Virus record (IMG/VR): IMGVR_UViG_3300009285_007455
Span: 1-39,736 of that record
Direction: 5' to 3' (one strand)
DNA from: a virus
Length of the DNA: 39,736 nt
The position numbers were made by a program, and so were the translations under genes. Positions 6,948 to 14,091 of this stretch are shown here, in pieces. Under the pieces are notes generated by a model. It was not told where the DNA came from. It ran no database searches and saw nothing but the letters and a program-made list of their open reading frames with translations. Within the stretch, counting starts at the first letter, position 1, and each line of letters starts with the position of its first letter.

Positions 6948-7639
6948 CCACAGGAGCGCTGTTAAAGAGGGGAGAGGATGGCAGGGTAAGAGAGTTCAGC
7001 TTCGACACGATCAAGGACTTCGACCGCCACATCCACTTGTCGATCCCGAACTACGACGTCATGTTCGATTCGCTCCTTAAGGTGTCGGAGTACTTCATCG
7101 ACCCTGGCAGGACGATCTACGATATTGGGTGCTCTACCGGGCGCCTCCTCAAGACGCTCGCCGAGAAGTTTCCGACGCAGAGGATGATCGGGTTCGACTC
7201 CTCGGCGAACCTGCTTCCCCAGGACCACGACCATGGGAAGATCAGGTTCGTCCTGACCGACCTGAACCAGCCTCAGGCCTTCCCGTCGGCGTGCCTGGTG
7301 TTCTCGATCTTCACGCTCCAGTTCCTAAAAAAGGAGTTCAGGCCAGCCATCGTCCAGGCCATATTCGACGGCCTCCCTGTCGGCGGGGCGTTCATCATCG
7401 CGGAGAAGTCCTATGCCTCCGAGCCGCAGATGCAGGACGTCTTCACGAGCGCATATTACGACTACAAGGCCAAGACGTTCTCGGCCGAGGAGATCTTCAC
7501 CAAGGAGCGAGACCTCCGCCTCATCCTCCGGCCGCAGACCTCGTCGCAGAACAGGAACATGCTGTACCGTGCCGGTTTCAGCATCGTCGAGCCGTTCTAT
7601 AAATACTTCCAGTTTGAAGCATGCATTTGCATCAAGTAA
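6944..7639 (+). CDS. CmoA-like carboxy-SAM synthase
   Basis: A 231-residue SAM-dependent enzyme close in length to E. coli CmoA (247 aa), which converts SAM and prephenate to carboxy-SAM. Matches along the whole chain include IPNYDVMF (CmoA VPGYSNII), the SAM site IYDIGCSTG (57-65), the distinctive FTLQFL (123-128), GGAFIIAEK (147-155), YYDYKAKTFSAEEI (171-184) and the C-terminal AGF...YFQF. Arg189, Arg192 or Arg196 could play the part of the E. coli Arg that binds the Cx-SAM carboxylate; the alignment is off by one there. ATG 6944 overlaps the amidotransferase stop. No CmoB partner is present, so the product is most simply used by the methyltransferase 13 nt downstream. Confidence 0.82.
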   Translation: MTTGALLKRGEDGRVREFSFDTIKDFDRHIHLSIPNYDVMFDSLLKVSEYFIDPGRTIYDIGCSTGRLLKTLAEKFPTQRMIGFDSSANLLPQDHDHGKIRFVLTDLNQPQAFPSACLVFSIFTLQFLKKEFRPAIVQAIFDGLPVGGAFIIAEKSYASEPQMQDVFTSAYYDYKAKTFSAEEIFTKERDLRLILRPQTSSQNRNMLYRAGFSIVEPFYKYFQFEACICIK

Positions 7640-7652
7640 ATTAGGAGGCGAT

Positions 7653-8957
7653 ATGATTGACGGGAAATACACTGTGGTCAGCACGTTCAGCGGGTGCGGC
7701 GGGTCGTCAATGGGCTACAGGCTCGCGGGGTTTAAGGTCCTCGCCGCCAACGAGTTCATACCGATCGCCGCGGACACGTACGAGAGGAACTTCCCCGGCA
7801 CGCACGTGTTCAGGGAGGACATCAGGGCGCTAAATGCGGGGATGATCTTCGGCGTCACCGGCCTAAAAGAGGGGGAGCTTGACCTGCTCGACGGGTCGCC
7901 GCCCTGCGCGTCGTTCTCGACGTCGGGGAAGCGCGAGCAATCCTGGGGGAAGGTCAAGAGGTACAGCGAGACCACGCAGCGCGTCGACGACCTGTTCTTC
8001 GAGTACGTTCGGCTTATCGGACAGGTCCAGCCCAAGACGTTCGTAGCCGAGAACGTCGCCGGCATGGCCATCGGCGTCGCCAAGGCGGTATTCGACGAGG
8101 TGACGGAGCTCTTCAAGCGGCAGGGGTACAGGGTCGCGTGTCGGCGCCTGGAGTCTCAGTTCTTCGGCGTCCCGCAGAAGCGGAGGCGCCTGATCTGGGT
8201 CGGGGTCCGAGAGGACCTCTGCGCGGCCCGCGGGGTCGAGCCGTCTCACCCGAAGCCGCAGACGCGCCCTATCTCCTTCAGGGAGGCGACGGCCGACCTC
8301 GAGCTGACGACTGAGGACCTCGGGCCAGCCATGATGCGGGAGACGTCCGCGGACGGGAAGAAGGAGCTCGAATCATGGACGCTCGCGATGAAGATGAAGC
8401 CGGGTCAGGTCGGGTCCGACTACCACCCGAAAGGCCACTATTTCAACCTCGTCCGAGCCAGTTTTGACAAGCCCGTGCCGACGATCCTACAGATGCACGG
8501 CTCTATCCAGGGAGCAGGGGTCCTCCACCCTACGCAGATGCGGAAGCTTACTATAAAGGAGATCAAGCGCTGTTTCGGGTTTATGGACGACTTCGTCCTC
8601 CTCGGGGACTTCGCCCAGCAGTGGGAGAGGCTCGGCCGATGCGTCCCGCCGCCGATGATGAGGGCGATAGCCCTCCATATCAGGCACGTCGTACTCGACA
8701 AGATCTACGGCGTCGAGAACGACTACAGGCCGACGTTCTACGACCCCGACGATGCGAGCGGCCAGAACACCTTCAGCTTCCTCTCCGATGTCACTGAATT
8801 CAAGAGGATCAGGGAGTCGGACCAGCCTCTTGAGGCCTTGATAGCTGTCCGGGAGAACATCATGGCCGGCGTCACCGCCGGCGATTTAAGTGAGGAGCTC
8901 TCTGAGCTCGAGGAGGCCGGACTGTTCATCGACGACGCCGAGAAAAGCCATGGATAG
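7653..8957 (+). CDS. Cytosine-C5 DNA methyltransferase with Arg in motif X
   Basis: A 434-residue C5-cytosine methyltransferase. ATG 7653 has an AGGAGG site 6 nt upstream; an in-frame start at 7413 lies inside the previous gene. Motifs in order: I, FSGCGGSSMG (12-21); IV, SPPC with catalytic Cys85 (82-85); VI, ENV (133-135); VIII, VPQKRRRL (173-180); a short target-recognition region (about 185-290); IX, MRKLTIKEIKRCFGF (296-310); X, LGRCVPPPM (327-335). The normal GN-x-V of motif X is G-Arg329-C-V. The C-terminal 85 residues are an extra helical tail. The neighbouring Cx-SAM synthase suggests that it transfers carboxymethyl rather than methyl. No restriction endonuclease is adjacent. Confidence 0.92.
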   Translation: MIDGKYTVVSTFSGCGGSSMGYRLAGFKVLAANEFIPIAADTYERNFPGTHVFREDIRALNAGMIFGVTGLKEGELDLLDGSPPCASFSTSGKREQSWGKVKRYSETTQRVDDLFFEYVRLIGQVQPKTFVAENVAGMAIGVAKAVFDEVTELFKRQGYRVACRRLESQFFGVPQKRRRLIWVGVREDLCAARGVEPSHPKPQTRPISFREATADLELTTEDLGPAMMRETSADGKKELESWTLAMKMKPGQVGSDYHPKGHYFNLVRASFDKPVPTILQMHGSIQGAGVLHPTQMRKLTIKEIKRCFGFMDDFVLLGDFAQQWERLGRCVPPPMMRAIALHIRHVVLDKIYGVENDYRPTFYDPDDASGQNTFSFLSDVTEFKRIRESDQPLEALIAVRENIMAGVTAGDLSEELSELEEAGLFIDDAEKSHG

Positions 8958-8981
8958 GACGCGCGCCATTCGTCTCCTAAA

Positions 8982-9434
8982 ATGGTACTATCTATGATAC
9001 CCATCCTATTCGTTGGTCAGGCGCCGAACTCGAAGAAGTCGGAGGATGCTATTCGGAAGAGACCGTCTTTAACACTGACCGGATCGTCGGGGAAAAGGCT
9101 CGCAAGCGCGTGCGGGGTCGGTTATATGGAGTGGCTGCGCCGCTCCGAGCGCGTGAACCTCCTCGACTTTTACCCCGGCGGCGCTTTCCCTAAGAGGCCG
9201 GCGCGCGACTCCGCGGAGAGGCTTGTCGATACCTTCGCAGGGAAGGGTGTCGTCTTCTTAGGTAAAACCGTGGCCTCCTGCTTCCCCTTCGGCCCGATGC
9301 GCATCCTCCGCTGGTATAGTTTCGGCCTGTTCAGCGCTTCCGTGGTCCCGCACCCCTCAGGCCTTAACAGGTGGTGGAACGACCACTCGAATGCCGCCGC
9401 CGCCAGGGCCTTCCTGGCCGGATCATTCCTATGA
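8982..9434 (+). CDS. Uracil-DNA glycosylase superfamily-like protein
   Basis: A 150-residue protein with the outline of family 4-type uracil-DNA glycosylases: ILFVGQAPN (motif A region), LTGSSGKRLASACG, VNLLDFYPG, VVFLGKTVASC and VVPHPSGLNRWWN, with HPSGL as the motif B loop. It is shorter than cellular enzymes (about 200 aa), and the usual EAPG acidic residue is Gln here, so activity is uncertain. ATG 8982 is used; ATG 8994, four codons later, is equally possible because neither has a good ribosome-binding site and a 15-codon frame (8950-8997) ends on it. Lying just after the cytosine-modification cassette, it could remove deamination products or act on odd bases. The stop overlaps the next ATG. 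Confidence 0.65.
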   Translation: MVLSMIPILFVGQAPNSKKSEDAIRKRPSLTLTGSSGKRLASACGVGYMEWLRRSERVNLLDFYPGGAFPKRPARDSAERLVDTFAGKGVVFLGKTVASCFPFGPMRILRWYSFGLFSASVVPHPSGLNRWWNDHSNAAAARAFLAGSFL

Positions 9435-10264
9435 CATACCGCAGGTCACCTGCCTTCCAGTTCTACCCGCTCGACTTCGTCGGGGACATGAACGTCCGCA
9501 TGATGACAAACCAAGAGCGAGGCTTCTACATCATGCTGCTCTGCCACTGTTGGCTGGAGGGCTCGTTACCAGATGACGCGGCCAGCCTTGCGATGATCGT
9601 CGGCGAGGACCTGGCCGAGTTTAAGGCTTCCTGGCCCAGGATCTCGAGGTGCTTCCAGGTCAAGGAGGGGAGGCTCATACAGAAGCGGCTGGAAATAGAG
9701 AGGGAAAACCAGAGGAAATTTTCAAAAAAACAATCAAGGAACGCTGAAAAGAGGTGGGAGAAACAAGCTTTACCGTCGGAGCCAAGGTATAGCCAAAAAG
9801 ATGCCATGGCAGAGCCAAAGGTATGCTCTTCATCTTCATCTTCATCTTCATCTTCATCTAACAAAGAAGCTAAAGAAAGGATAGCACTCGCCACAAAAGG
9901 CGCGGCGAGTGCCACAGAAGGCGAACCAAAGGCGGACTTTACCTTAGCCGTAGAGTATCTGATGGAAACTTGGAAGGCCGGGCCCGGGAGCGGCCAGAGA
10001 TACCCGTTCTCGGGGATCGACGGCAAGGCGGTGAAGCGGATCGTCGGGAATTACGGCCTGGTATACTTCAAGGCGCTGTGGTCCGAGTTCCTTGCCAGGG
10101 ACTGGAAGTGGATCAACAACACGAACCAGACGGTAACCCCCCCAAAAGACCTTCGCGTGTTCGAGTCGAAGCTCGTCGAGCTCCTCGAACACGGCGGGTA
10201 TAAGAACAGAATCCCGAAGATAACGAGCGACCTCGGCCTGAACATGCTTAAGATGAAAAGGTAA
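9431..10264 (+). CDS. DUF1376-type phage replication initiation protein
   Basis: A 277-residue protein. ATG 9431 is favoured by the ATGA overlap with the previous gene, and the DUF1376 motif begins at once: FQFYPLDFVGD, then MTNQERGFYIMLLCHCWLEGSLP. After this winged-helix domain (about 5-95) comes a charged, low-complexity linker with an 11-Ser run. The C-terminal domain (about 172-262; FTLAVEYLMETWK through LVYFKALWSEFLARDWKWI) looks like a replisome-organiser or helicase-loader module. Such proteins bind the phage origin and recruit host helicase. No helicase or polymerase gene is present, so host replication proteins are probably used. Confidence 0.75.
   Translation: MTYRRSPAFQFYPLDFVGDMNVRMMTNQERGFYIMLLCHCWLEGSLPDDAASLAMIVGEDLAEFKASWPRISRCFQVKEGRLIQKRLEIERENQRKFSKKQSRNAEKRWEKQALPSEPRYSQKDAMAEPKVCSSSSSSSSSSSNKEAKERIALATKGAASATEGEPKADFTLAVEYLMETWKAGPGSGQRYPFSGIDGKAVKRIVGNYGLVYFKALWSEFLARDWKWINNTNQTVTPPKDLRVFESKLVELLEHGGYKNRIPKITSDLGLNMLKMKR
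9827..9859 (+). repeat. TCTTCA hexanucleotide repeat inside replication gene
   Basis: Five perfect TCTTCA units (9827-9856) plus TCT encode a run of 11 Ser residues in the linker of the replication protein. Hexamer gain or loss keeps the frame, so the repeat would change linker length and not inactivate the gene. Confidence 0.9.
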
Positions 10265-10268
10265 CGAT

Positions 10269-10697
10269 ATGTTAGATACCGGACCGGTGATACTGACATT
10301 CCACAGGATTTATCCGTCTCTGAATAGAATCTTACGGATGAGCAGATGGGAGAGGGTGAGGTTGAAACGAGCGTTTATGGACGCGTGCCGGTGGGAGTTG
10401 AGGGCAGTCGTCCCGTACAGATTCCCAGGGAAGGTGAGGATCGAGATAAACCTGTGCTTCAAGGATAGGCTGGAGCGACCCAGAGACCCAGACAACTACC
10501 AACCGAAATGGCTCCTCGACTGCCTTGTTAAGGAGGGTGTTATAAAGGACGATAGTTGGAAAATAGTCGGGGGTGGAGCAGACGTGAGGTTTATATCGGG
10601 TGATCCACGCGATCACGTCGACGTGAGAATAACAGACGCGCGAGGGGACCAAATGGAACAGCTAACAGAAGGACCGGATAACAAGCCGCTGGCGTGA
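10269..10697 (+). CDS. rusA: RusA-like Holliday junction resolvase
   Basis: A 142-residue protein matching RusA in length and motifs: RPRDPDNYQPKWLLDCLV followed by VIKDDSW. By comparison with E. coli RusA, Asp73, Asp75 and Asp94 are the likely metal ligands; the 19-residue spacing from the second to the third Asp is as in RusA, and Lys80 is near the expected Lys. The enzyme cuts four-way junctions and would resolve recombination or replication branches before packaging. ATG 10269 follows the previous stop by 4 nt. The stop overlaps a GTG start downstream. The last 25 residues are probably disordered. Confidence 0.85.
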   Translation: MLDTGPVILTFHRIYPSLNRILRMSRWERVRLKRAFMDACRWELRAVVPYRFPGKVRIEINLCFKDRLERPRDPDNYQPKWLLDCLVKEGVIKDDSWKIVGGGADVRFISGDPRDHVDVRITDARGDQMEQLTEGPDNKPLA

Positions 10698-10906
10698 GGA
10701 GGGTGAAGCGCGTTGATCGCCGGCCAATATGCCACTCCCCGTTCTGGGGTTACAACCACGTCTTAACGCGGTGTGGGAGGCGTAAGGGACATAGGGGGAA
10801 CCATGGGGAGGCTAATGTACGGTGGCGATATGCCATGGGTATCTCTACGACAAGGATGGCGCCGGTATATCTCATCCACGAACCAGCAAAGAGGGAAAAA
10901 TGGTAA
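10694..10906 (+). CDS. Small Cys/His-containing protein
   Basis: A 70-residue basic protein with GTG start 10694 overlapping the rusA stop (GTGA). The segment from Cys13 (ICHSPF) to LTRCGRRKGHRGNHG contains two Cys and several His arranged like the small zinc-binding proteins found in many phages (C...C-x4-H-x3-H). Function is unknown. The distal part, ISTTRMAPVYLIHEP, looks unstructured. It overlaps the next gene by 7 nt. Confidence 0.6.
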   Translation: MRRVKRVDRRPICHSPFWGYNHVLTRCGRRKGHRGNHGEANVRWRYAMGISTTRMAPVYLIHEPAKREKW

Positions 10907-11115
10907 AGAAAGAAAACGCACAGGGAATAGTAAAATATAAATGCGCGGCATGCTTATGTGACGTTTATGAAGATCCTAGGGTTCCAAAAGCAAAAAGGGT
11001 CGTCCTTTACGAGTTCCATCAGGTCAGGTTCTTCGTGTTCTGCGATCTCGACTTCCAGGTGGTAGAGAGGTTCTTCCAGATCATAAACCTAAATAAAAAA
11101 CAAGAATTAAATTAG
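10900..11115 (+). CDS. Small zinc-ribbon-like protein
   Basis: A 71-residue protein. ATG 10900 with the upstream GAGGG is preferred to a more distal ATG at 10822 inside the previous gene. KYKCAACLCDVY provides a CxxCxC cluster, and a further Cys lies in FFVFCDLDFQ, a possible zinc ribbon. It is the last gene before the terminator at 11123, and the AT-rich Lys/Asn tail (NLNKKQELN) runs into it. No family is recognised. Confidence 0.6.
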   Translation: MVKKENAQGIVKYKCAACLCDVYEDPRVPKAKRVVLYEFHQVRFFVFCDLDFQVVERFFQIINLNKKQELN

Positions 11116-11122
11116 ACGAAAA

Positions 11123-11173
11123 AAGGATCAAGGAAGAGAATTTTTTTCTCTTGAGCTTCCTTTTTGTTTTTTT
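11123..11173 (+). terminator. Intrinsic terminator after the early/middle genes
   Basis: An outer stem AAGGA (11123-11127)/TCCTT (11158-11162) and an inner stem AAGAGAA (11134-11140)/TTCTCTT (11146-11152) form an interrupted hairpin. A T-rich tract (11159-11173, broken by one G) follows. It separates the replication-type genes from the packaging operon and lies just before a promoter. Confidence 0.75.
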
Positions 11174-11188
11174 AGTTAAAGGGGGGTA

Positions 11189-11217
11189 TGGACAAATCTG
11201 GAGATTAAGGCAATAAT
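11189..11217 (+). promoter_or_regulatory. Sigma70-type promoter for the packaging/structural operon
   Basis: TGGACA (11189-11194), a 17-nt spacer and AATAAT (11212-11217) fit a sigma70-like promoter. The start point would fall at about 11223-11226, at the ATG of the small terminase gene. The sequence GGGTATGGACAA around the -35 recurs at 35921-35932 with the same 17-nt spacing to a -10, which supports both sites. It lies directly after the terminator. Confidence 0.65.
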
Positions 11218-11224
11218 CTTTAGC

Positions 11225-11791
11225 ATGGAAGCCTCGAGCGCCTTGCGACCAAAAGAGACCACAGCAAAGACCTGCCCTGTAGACCTTCCCATAATCCTCA
11301 AGCTTGCCCGCCTTGGATGCACAGAAGCCCAGATTGCTGAGTTCTTTGATTTCTCCGTTTCGACGCTAACCCGAATGAAGCTTGCCTTTCCTGAATTGGT
11401 GGCTACTCTGAAAGAAGGAAAAAAATGGGCAGACGCCCACGTTGAGGATAGCCTGTACAGAAGGGCTCTTGGCTACACATTAACGGAAACCGTGACGAAG
11501 TTCTTTCACGGGATTTGGCATGAGACGAAGATTGAGCGGAACCATCCACCTGACACGCTTGCTTGTATCTTCTGGCTCAAGAACAGGAAGCCGAACGACT
11601 GGAGGGACATACACGCTGTTGAGTCCCGCTTCGTCTTCGAGTTTGTGAGCCGAGTCGGGTCTACTTTGAACAACCTCCTCCCTGAGGTCTGCCCACATTG
11701 TAAAGGGCGCTTAACTCTCCGCGAGTCAACGATCCGCGAGCTTGAACGTTTGTCCAAAGAACTTGAGATCTCAAGGGGAGCTAAATCATGA
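11225..11791 (+). CDS. terS: Terminase small subunit-like protein
   Basis: A 188-residue protein with an N-terminal helix-turn-helix (about 20-55; IILKLARLGCTEAQIAEFF, then VSTLTRMK). It is followed by helices and the LACIFWLKNRKPNDWRD segment (about 107-123), typical of small terminase subunits that recognise phage DNA and hand it to the large subunit. A CPHCKGRLT motif near residue 157 may bind metal. ATG 11225 lies at or within a base or two of the predicted transcription start and lacks a ribosome-binding site, so translation may be leaderless. It overlaps the next gene by 4 nt. Confidence 0.82.
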   Translation: MEASSALRPKETTAKTCPVDLPIILKLARLGCTEAQIAEFFDFSVSTLTRMKLAFPELVATLKEGKKWADAHVEDSLYRRALGYTLTETVTKFFHGIWHETKIERNHPPDTLACIFWLKNRKPNDWRDIHAVESRFVFEFVSRVGSTLNNLLPEVCPHCKGRLTLRESTIRELERLSKELEISRGAKS

Positions 11792-11988
11792 CACTTCGCG
11801 GCAGACTTTCAATACTTGCTGCAAGCCCTAATCAGAATAAATTGTATGATTTTTTCAATGGCCTCGTGGATGAGATCGAGGCATTGAAAAGGGATAAGGC
11901 AGCGCTTGATCTGCTGGTCCAGGGTATGAAGGAGAGGGAGATAGAGAAGTTCGTAGAACCAGTTAAACCAGAGCTTTCTGTTCGTTAA
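11788..11988 (+). CDS. Small coiled-coil protein in packaging operon
   Basis: A 66-residue protein beginning at an ATGA overlap with the terminase small subunit gene. LYDFFNGLVDEIEALKRDKAALDLLVQGMKEREIEKF is strongly helical and probably dimerises as a coiled coil. The stop (TAA) shares a base with the ATG of the next gene (TAATG). No function is recognised. Confidence 0.65.
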   Translation: MTLRGRLSILAASPNQNKLYDFFNGLVDEIEALKRDKAALDLLVQGMKEREIEKFVEPVKPELSVR

Positions 11989-12320
11989 TGGAAGGCGCGC
12001 GCGGAATCCAACAAAGCGAGTCCTCTCCGACCAACGAAAAGGGAAAGACCATGGAAATGACCAATAGACCAACAACGGCGCCGGACGAGACTACAGGCCC
12101 TTCCCTGACACCGATGCCAGCCCAGTCACTGGAGGACTTGCTTGCGCCTGGTGGATATACTGCCTACGCCATCATACGTAAGAAGGGTTCCGGAGGTTTG
12201 TGGGTCCTCCGGACTCTTGAGGTTACGGACGGGAGGATAATCAAGAGTACTGACTCTGTCGAGAATATCTCCGGCGTCCTTATTGGCGAAGTCATGTATA
12301 AAATGGAGGCGCAGCAATGA
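11988..12320 (+). CDS. Hypothetical protein (110 aa)
   Basis: A 110-residue protein. The first 50 residues are Thr/Pro/Gly-rich and probably disordered. The second half (YTAYAIIRKKGSGGLWVLRT, then VTDGRIIKSTD) looks like a small beta-rich domain. An in-frame ATG at 12051 is an alternative start; ATG 11988 is kept for the TAATG overlap. It lies between the terminase subunit genes. No family is recognised. Confidence 0.6.
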   Translation: MEGARGIQQSESSPTNEKGKTMEMTNRPTTAPDETTGPSLTPMPAQSLEDLLAPGGYTAYAIIRKKGSGGLWVLRTLEVTDGRIIKSTDSVENISGVLIGEVMYKMEAQQ

Positions 12321-12592
12321 TCTCGGCGGCGCTTATTGTCACCTTCGTATTCGCAGGGTTTATCCAAGGGTTCACGTGGTATATTGTCGCAGGGGTCCTT
12401 CTAAGTGCTGCGTTCCATGAACCAGTCTCCTCTATTGATTTAACCTGTCGTGTCCTAGAAAGGATATTCAGAGGGAGGGGAAATACGTCGCATGTCGAGG
12501 ACCAGGCAGCTATCCAGGAGCTTCGAGATCAAATTTCTAAGCTGAACCTCAAGGCAGGGTTCATGAAATTGAAGACGGAGGAGAAGGTATGA
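12317..12592 (+). CDS. Small membrane protein with coiled-coil tail
   Basis: A 91-residue protein. Residues 1-35 (MISAALIVTFVFAGFIQG, then WYIVAGVLLSAAF) form one long or two short membrane segments. The remainder is polar with a helix (QAAIQELRDQISKLNLKAGFMKL). A single-pass protein with a cytoplasmic or periplasmic coiled coil is likely. It lies immediately before the large terminase gene; in some phages a holin- or Rz-like gene sits there, but nothing diagnostic is seen. Confidence 0.6.
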   Translation: MISAALIVTFVFAGFIQGFTWYIVAGVLLSAAFHEPVSSIDLTCRVLERIFRGRGNTSHVEDQAAIQELRDQISKLNLKAGFMKLKTEEKV

Positions 12593-12593
12593 C

Positions 12594-14075
12594 GTGGCCG
12601 ACAATTCCGTCTCGATCGCGCTCGCAGAATTAGCGAGCCAACTCGGGAAGGCGCGCCCCTCGGACATAGACGTAGAGGAGGCGTGGAGGCGCGGAGACCT
12701 CTCATACAAGTTTTGGGAAGTCCAAAAGAAAATGGCGGCCGTTCTATGGTCGCCAGGTTCTTTGAAAAAAGTCTTAAACTGCTCTCGCCGAATACGGAAG
12801 ACGTCCACGGCGCTCACCCTGGCGATGGAGCTATGTATCAAGCGGAAGAACGCACAGGTCCGATACGTTGGGCCGACGCAGAAGATGATCCGAAAGATCG
12901 TCCACCCGCTGATCAGGCTCTTAACCCTTGACTGCCCCGGAGACCTCAAACCCGTCTGGAAGGCTCAGGACGGGTTGTATTTTTTCCCATCGAACGGCGC
13001 TGAACTACACGTGGCCGGCTCGAATAACGACCATGAGGATGACTCAAGGGGGACGGCAGCGGACCTCTGTATCGTAGACGAGGCCCAAATGATAAAGCGT
13101 CTAAGGTATCTGATTGATGATGTACTGATGCCTCAGCTGATAGCGTCCGAGGGCCCGCTCTGGATTATCCTGACACCGCCGAAAACGCCTGTCCACGAGT
13201 GTAGGGACTTCGTAATAGAGGCTAAGGCTGAGAATGCCTACGCGGAGTTTGACATCTACCAGTCAGAATATCCGCCGATGGCGATCGAGCGGTTCTGCAA
13301 GGAAGCTGGCGGGCCGCACAGCACGACTTGGCTGCGCGAGTACATGTGCAAGTTCGTGGTAGACTTGAACTACTCGCTGGTCCCTGAGTGGCAGGACTCG
13401 ATGGTAGAGGAATATTATCCTGATGAGTTTTACCAGTTCTACTTGAAGTATGAGGGACTGGACATCTCAGGAGGCAGGAAGCATAAGACCGTTAATCTGT
13501 ACGCGGTCTACGATTTTAAGAAAGCAAAGCTTTTCGTGCAGGACGAGACTGATATTGAAGCTACGCAGAGTACGACGCTAAACCTTGCGGAACAGATCAA
13601 GAAGAAGGAGGCAGAGATTTGGAAACATCCGGACAAGCCAAGCGAAACTATGAAGGTCCACTTGAGAATCGCGGACAATTCGAACTTGATCCTTTTGATG
13701 GACCTGGGAAAGGAGCACGGGTTGCATTTCGGGGCCACAACGAAGGACTCCCTGGACGCCATGGTGAACAACGTGCGCCTCTGGGTCGGGGCAGGGAAGG
13801 TAGCAGTATCTCCACTGTGCGCCCAGCTCATCGGGTCGCTTAAGTACGGAGTTTGGGACGACCGGAGGAAGCACTGGGAGGAGTCGTCGGTTTATGGCCA
13901 CTTCGACGCCCTGGCCGCGCTGATGTATATGTTGCGTTACGTTGATGTCTCGACTAATCCGATCCCGAAGAACTGGGGCGTCAAGCCTGACGATATGTTT
14001 GTCATGCCGGACAACGGTCTAGAAGGTGATGCTAAGAAGATGGCAGAGGCGCTTGGCGTGAAGAGGAAACGATGA
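12594..14075 (+). CDS. terL: Terminase large subunit (ATPase-nuclease)
   Basis: A 493-residue protein that pumps DNA into the prohead and cuts the concatemer. GTG 12594 lies one base after the previous stop, with a GAGGAGAAGG site upstream. The Walker A-like loop is CSRRIRKTS (63-71) and Walker B is LCIVDEAQ (158-165). ILTPPKTP (192-199) probably contains the coupling motif. The RNase H-fold nuclease shows three Asp candidates: GLDISGG (Asp290), IADNSN (Asp361) and GHFDALAAL (Asp438). Both halves appear complete. With the portal gene following at once, this is the standard packaging order. Confidence 0.93.
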   Translation: MADNSVSIALAELASQLGKARPSDIDVEEAWRRGDLSYKFWEVQKKMAAVLWSPGSLKKVLNCSRRIRKTSTALTLAMELCIKRKNAQVRYVGPTQKMIRKIVHPLIRLLTLDCPGDLKPVWKAQDGLYFFPSNGAELHVAGSNNDHEDDSRGTAADLCIVDEAQMIKRLRYLIDDVLMPQLIASEGPLWIILTPPKTPVHECRDFVIEAKAENAYAEFDIYQSEYPPMAIERFCKEAGGPHSTTWLREYMCKFVVDLNYSLVPEWQDSMVEEYYPDEFYQFYLKYEGLDISGGRKHKTVNLYAVYDFKKAKLFVQDETDIEATQSTTLNLAEQIKKKEAEIWKHPDKPSETMKVHLRIADNSNLILLMDLGKEHGLHFGATTKDSLDAMVNNVRLWVGAGKVAVSPLCAQLIGSLKYGVWDDRRKHWEESSVYGHFDALAALMYMLRYVDVSTNPIPKNWGVKPDDMFVMPDNGLEGDAKKMAEALGVKRKR

Positions 14076-14091
14076 AAGAAATGGAGGAAAA

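Noticed and set aside
7413-7652. Upstream 80-codon extension of the methyltransferase
   Set aside because: It lies in a wrong frame of the CmoA-like gene, is Arg/Ser/Pro-rich, and ATG 7653 has an AGGAGG site.
7653-8957. Cytosine methyltransferase as part of a restriction-modification pair
   Set aside because: No endonuclease gene is adjacent; the neighbours are AsnB-like, CmoA-like and UDG-like genes.
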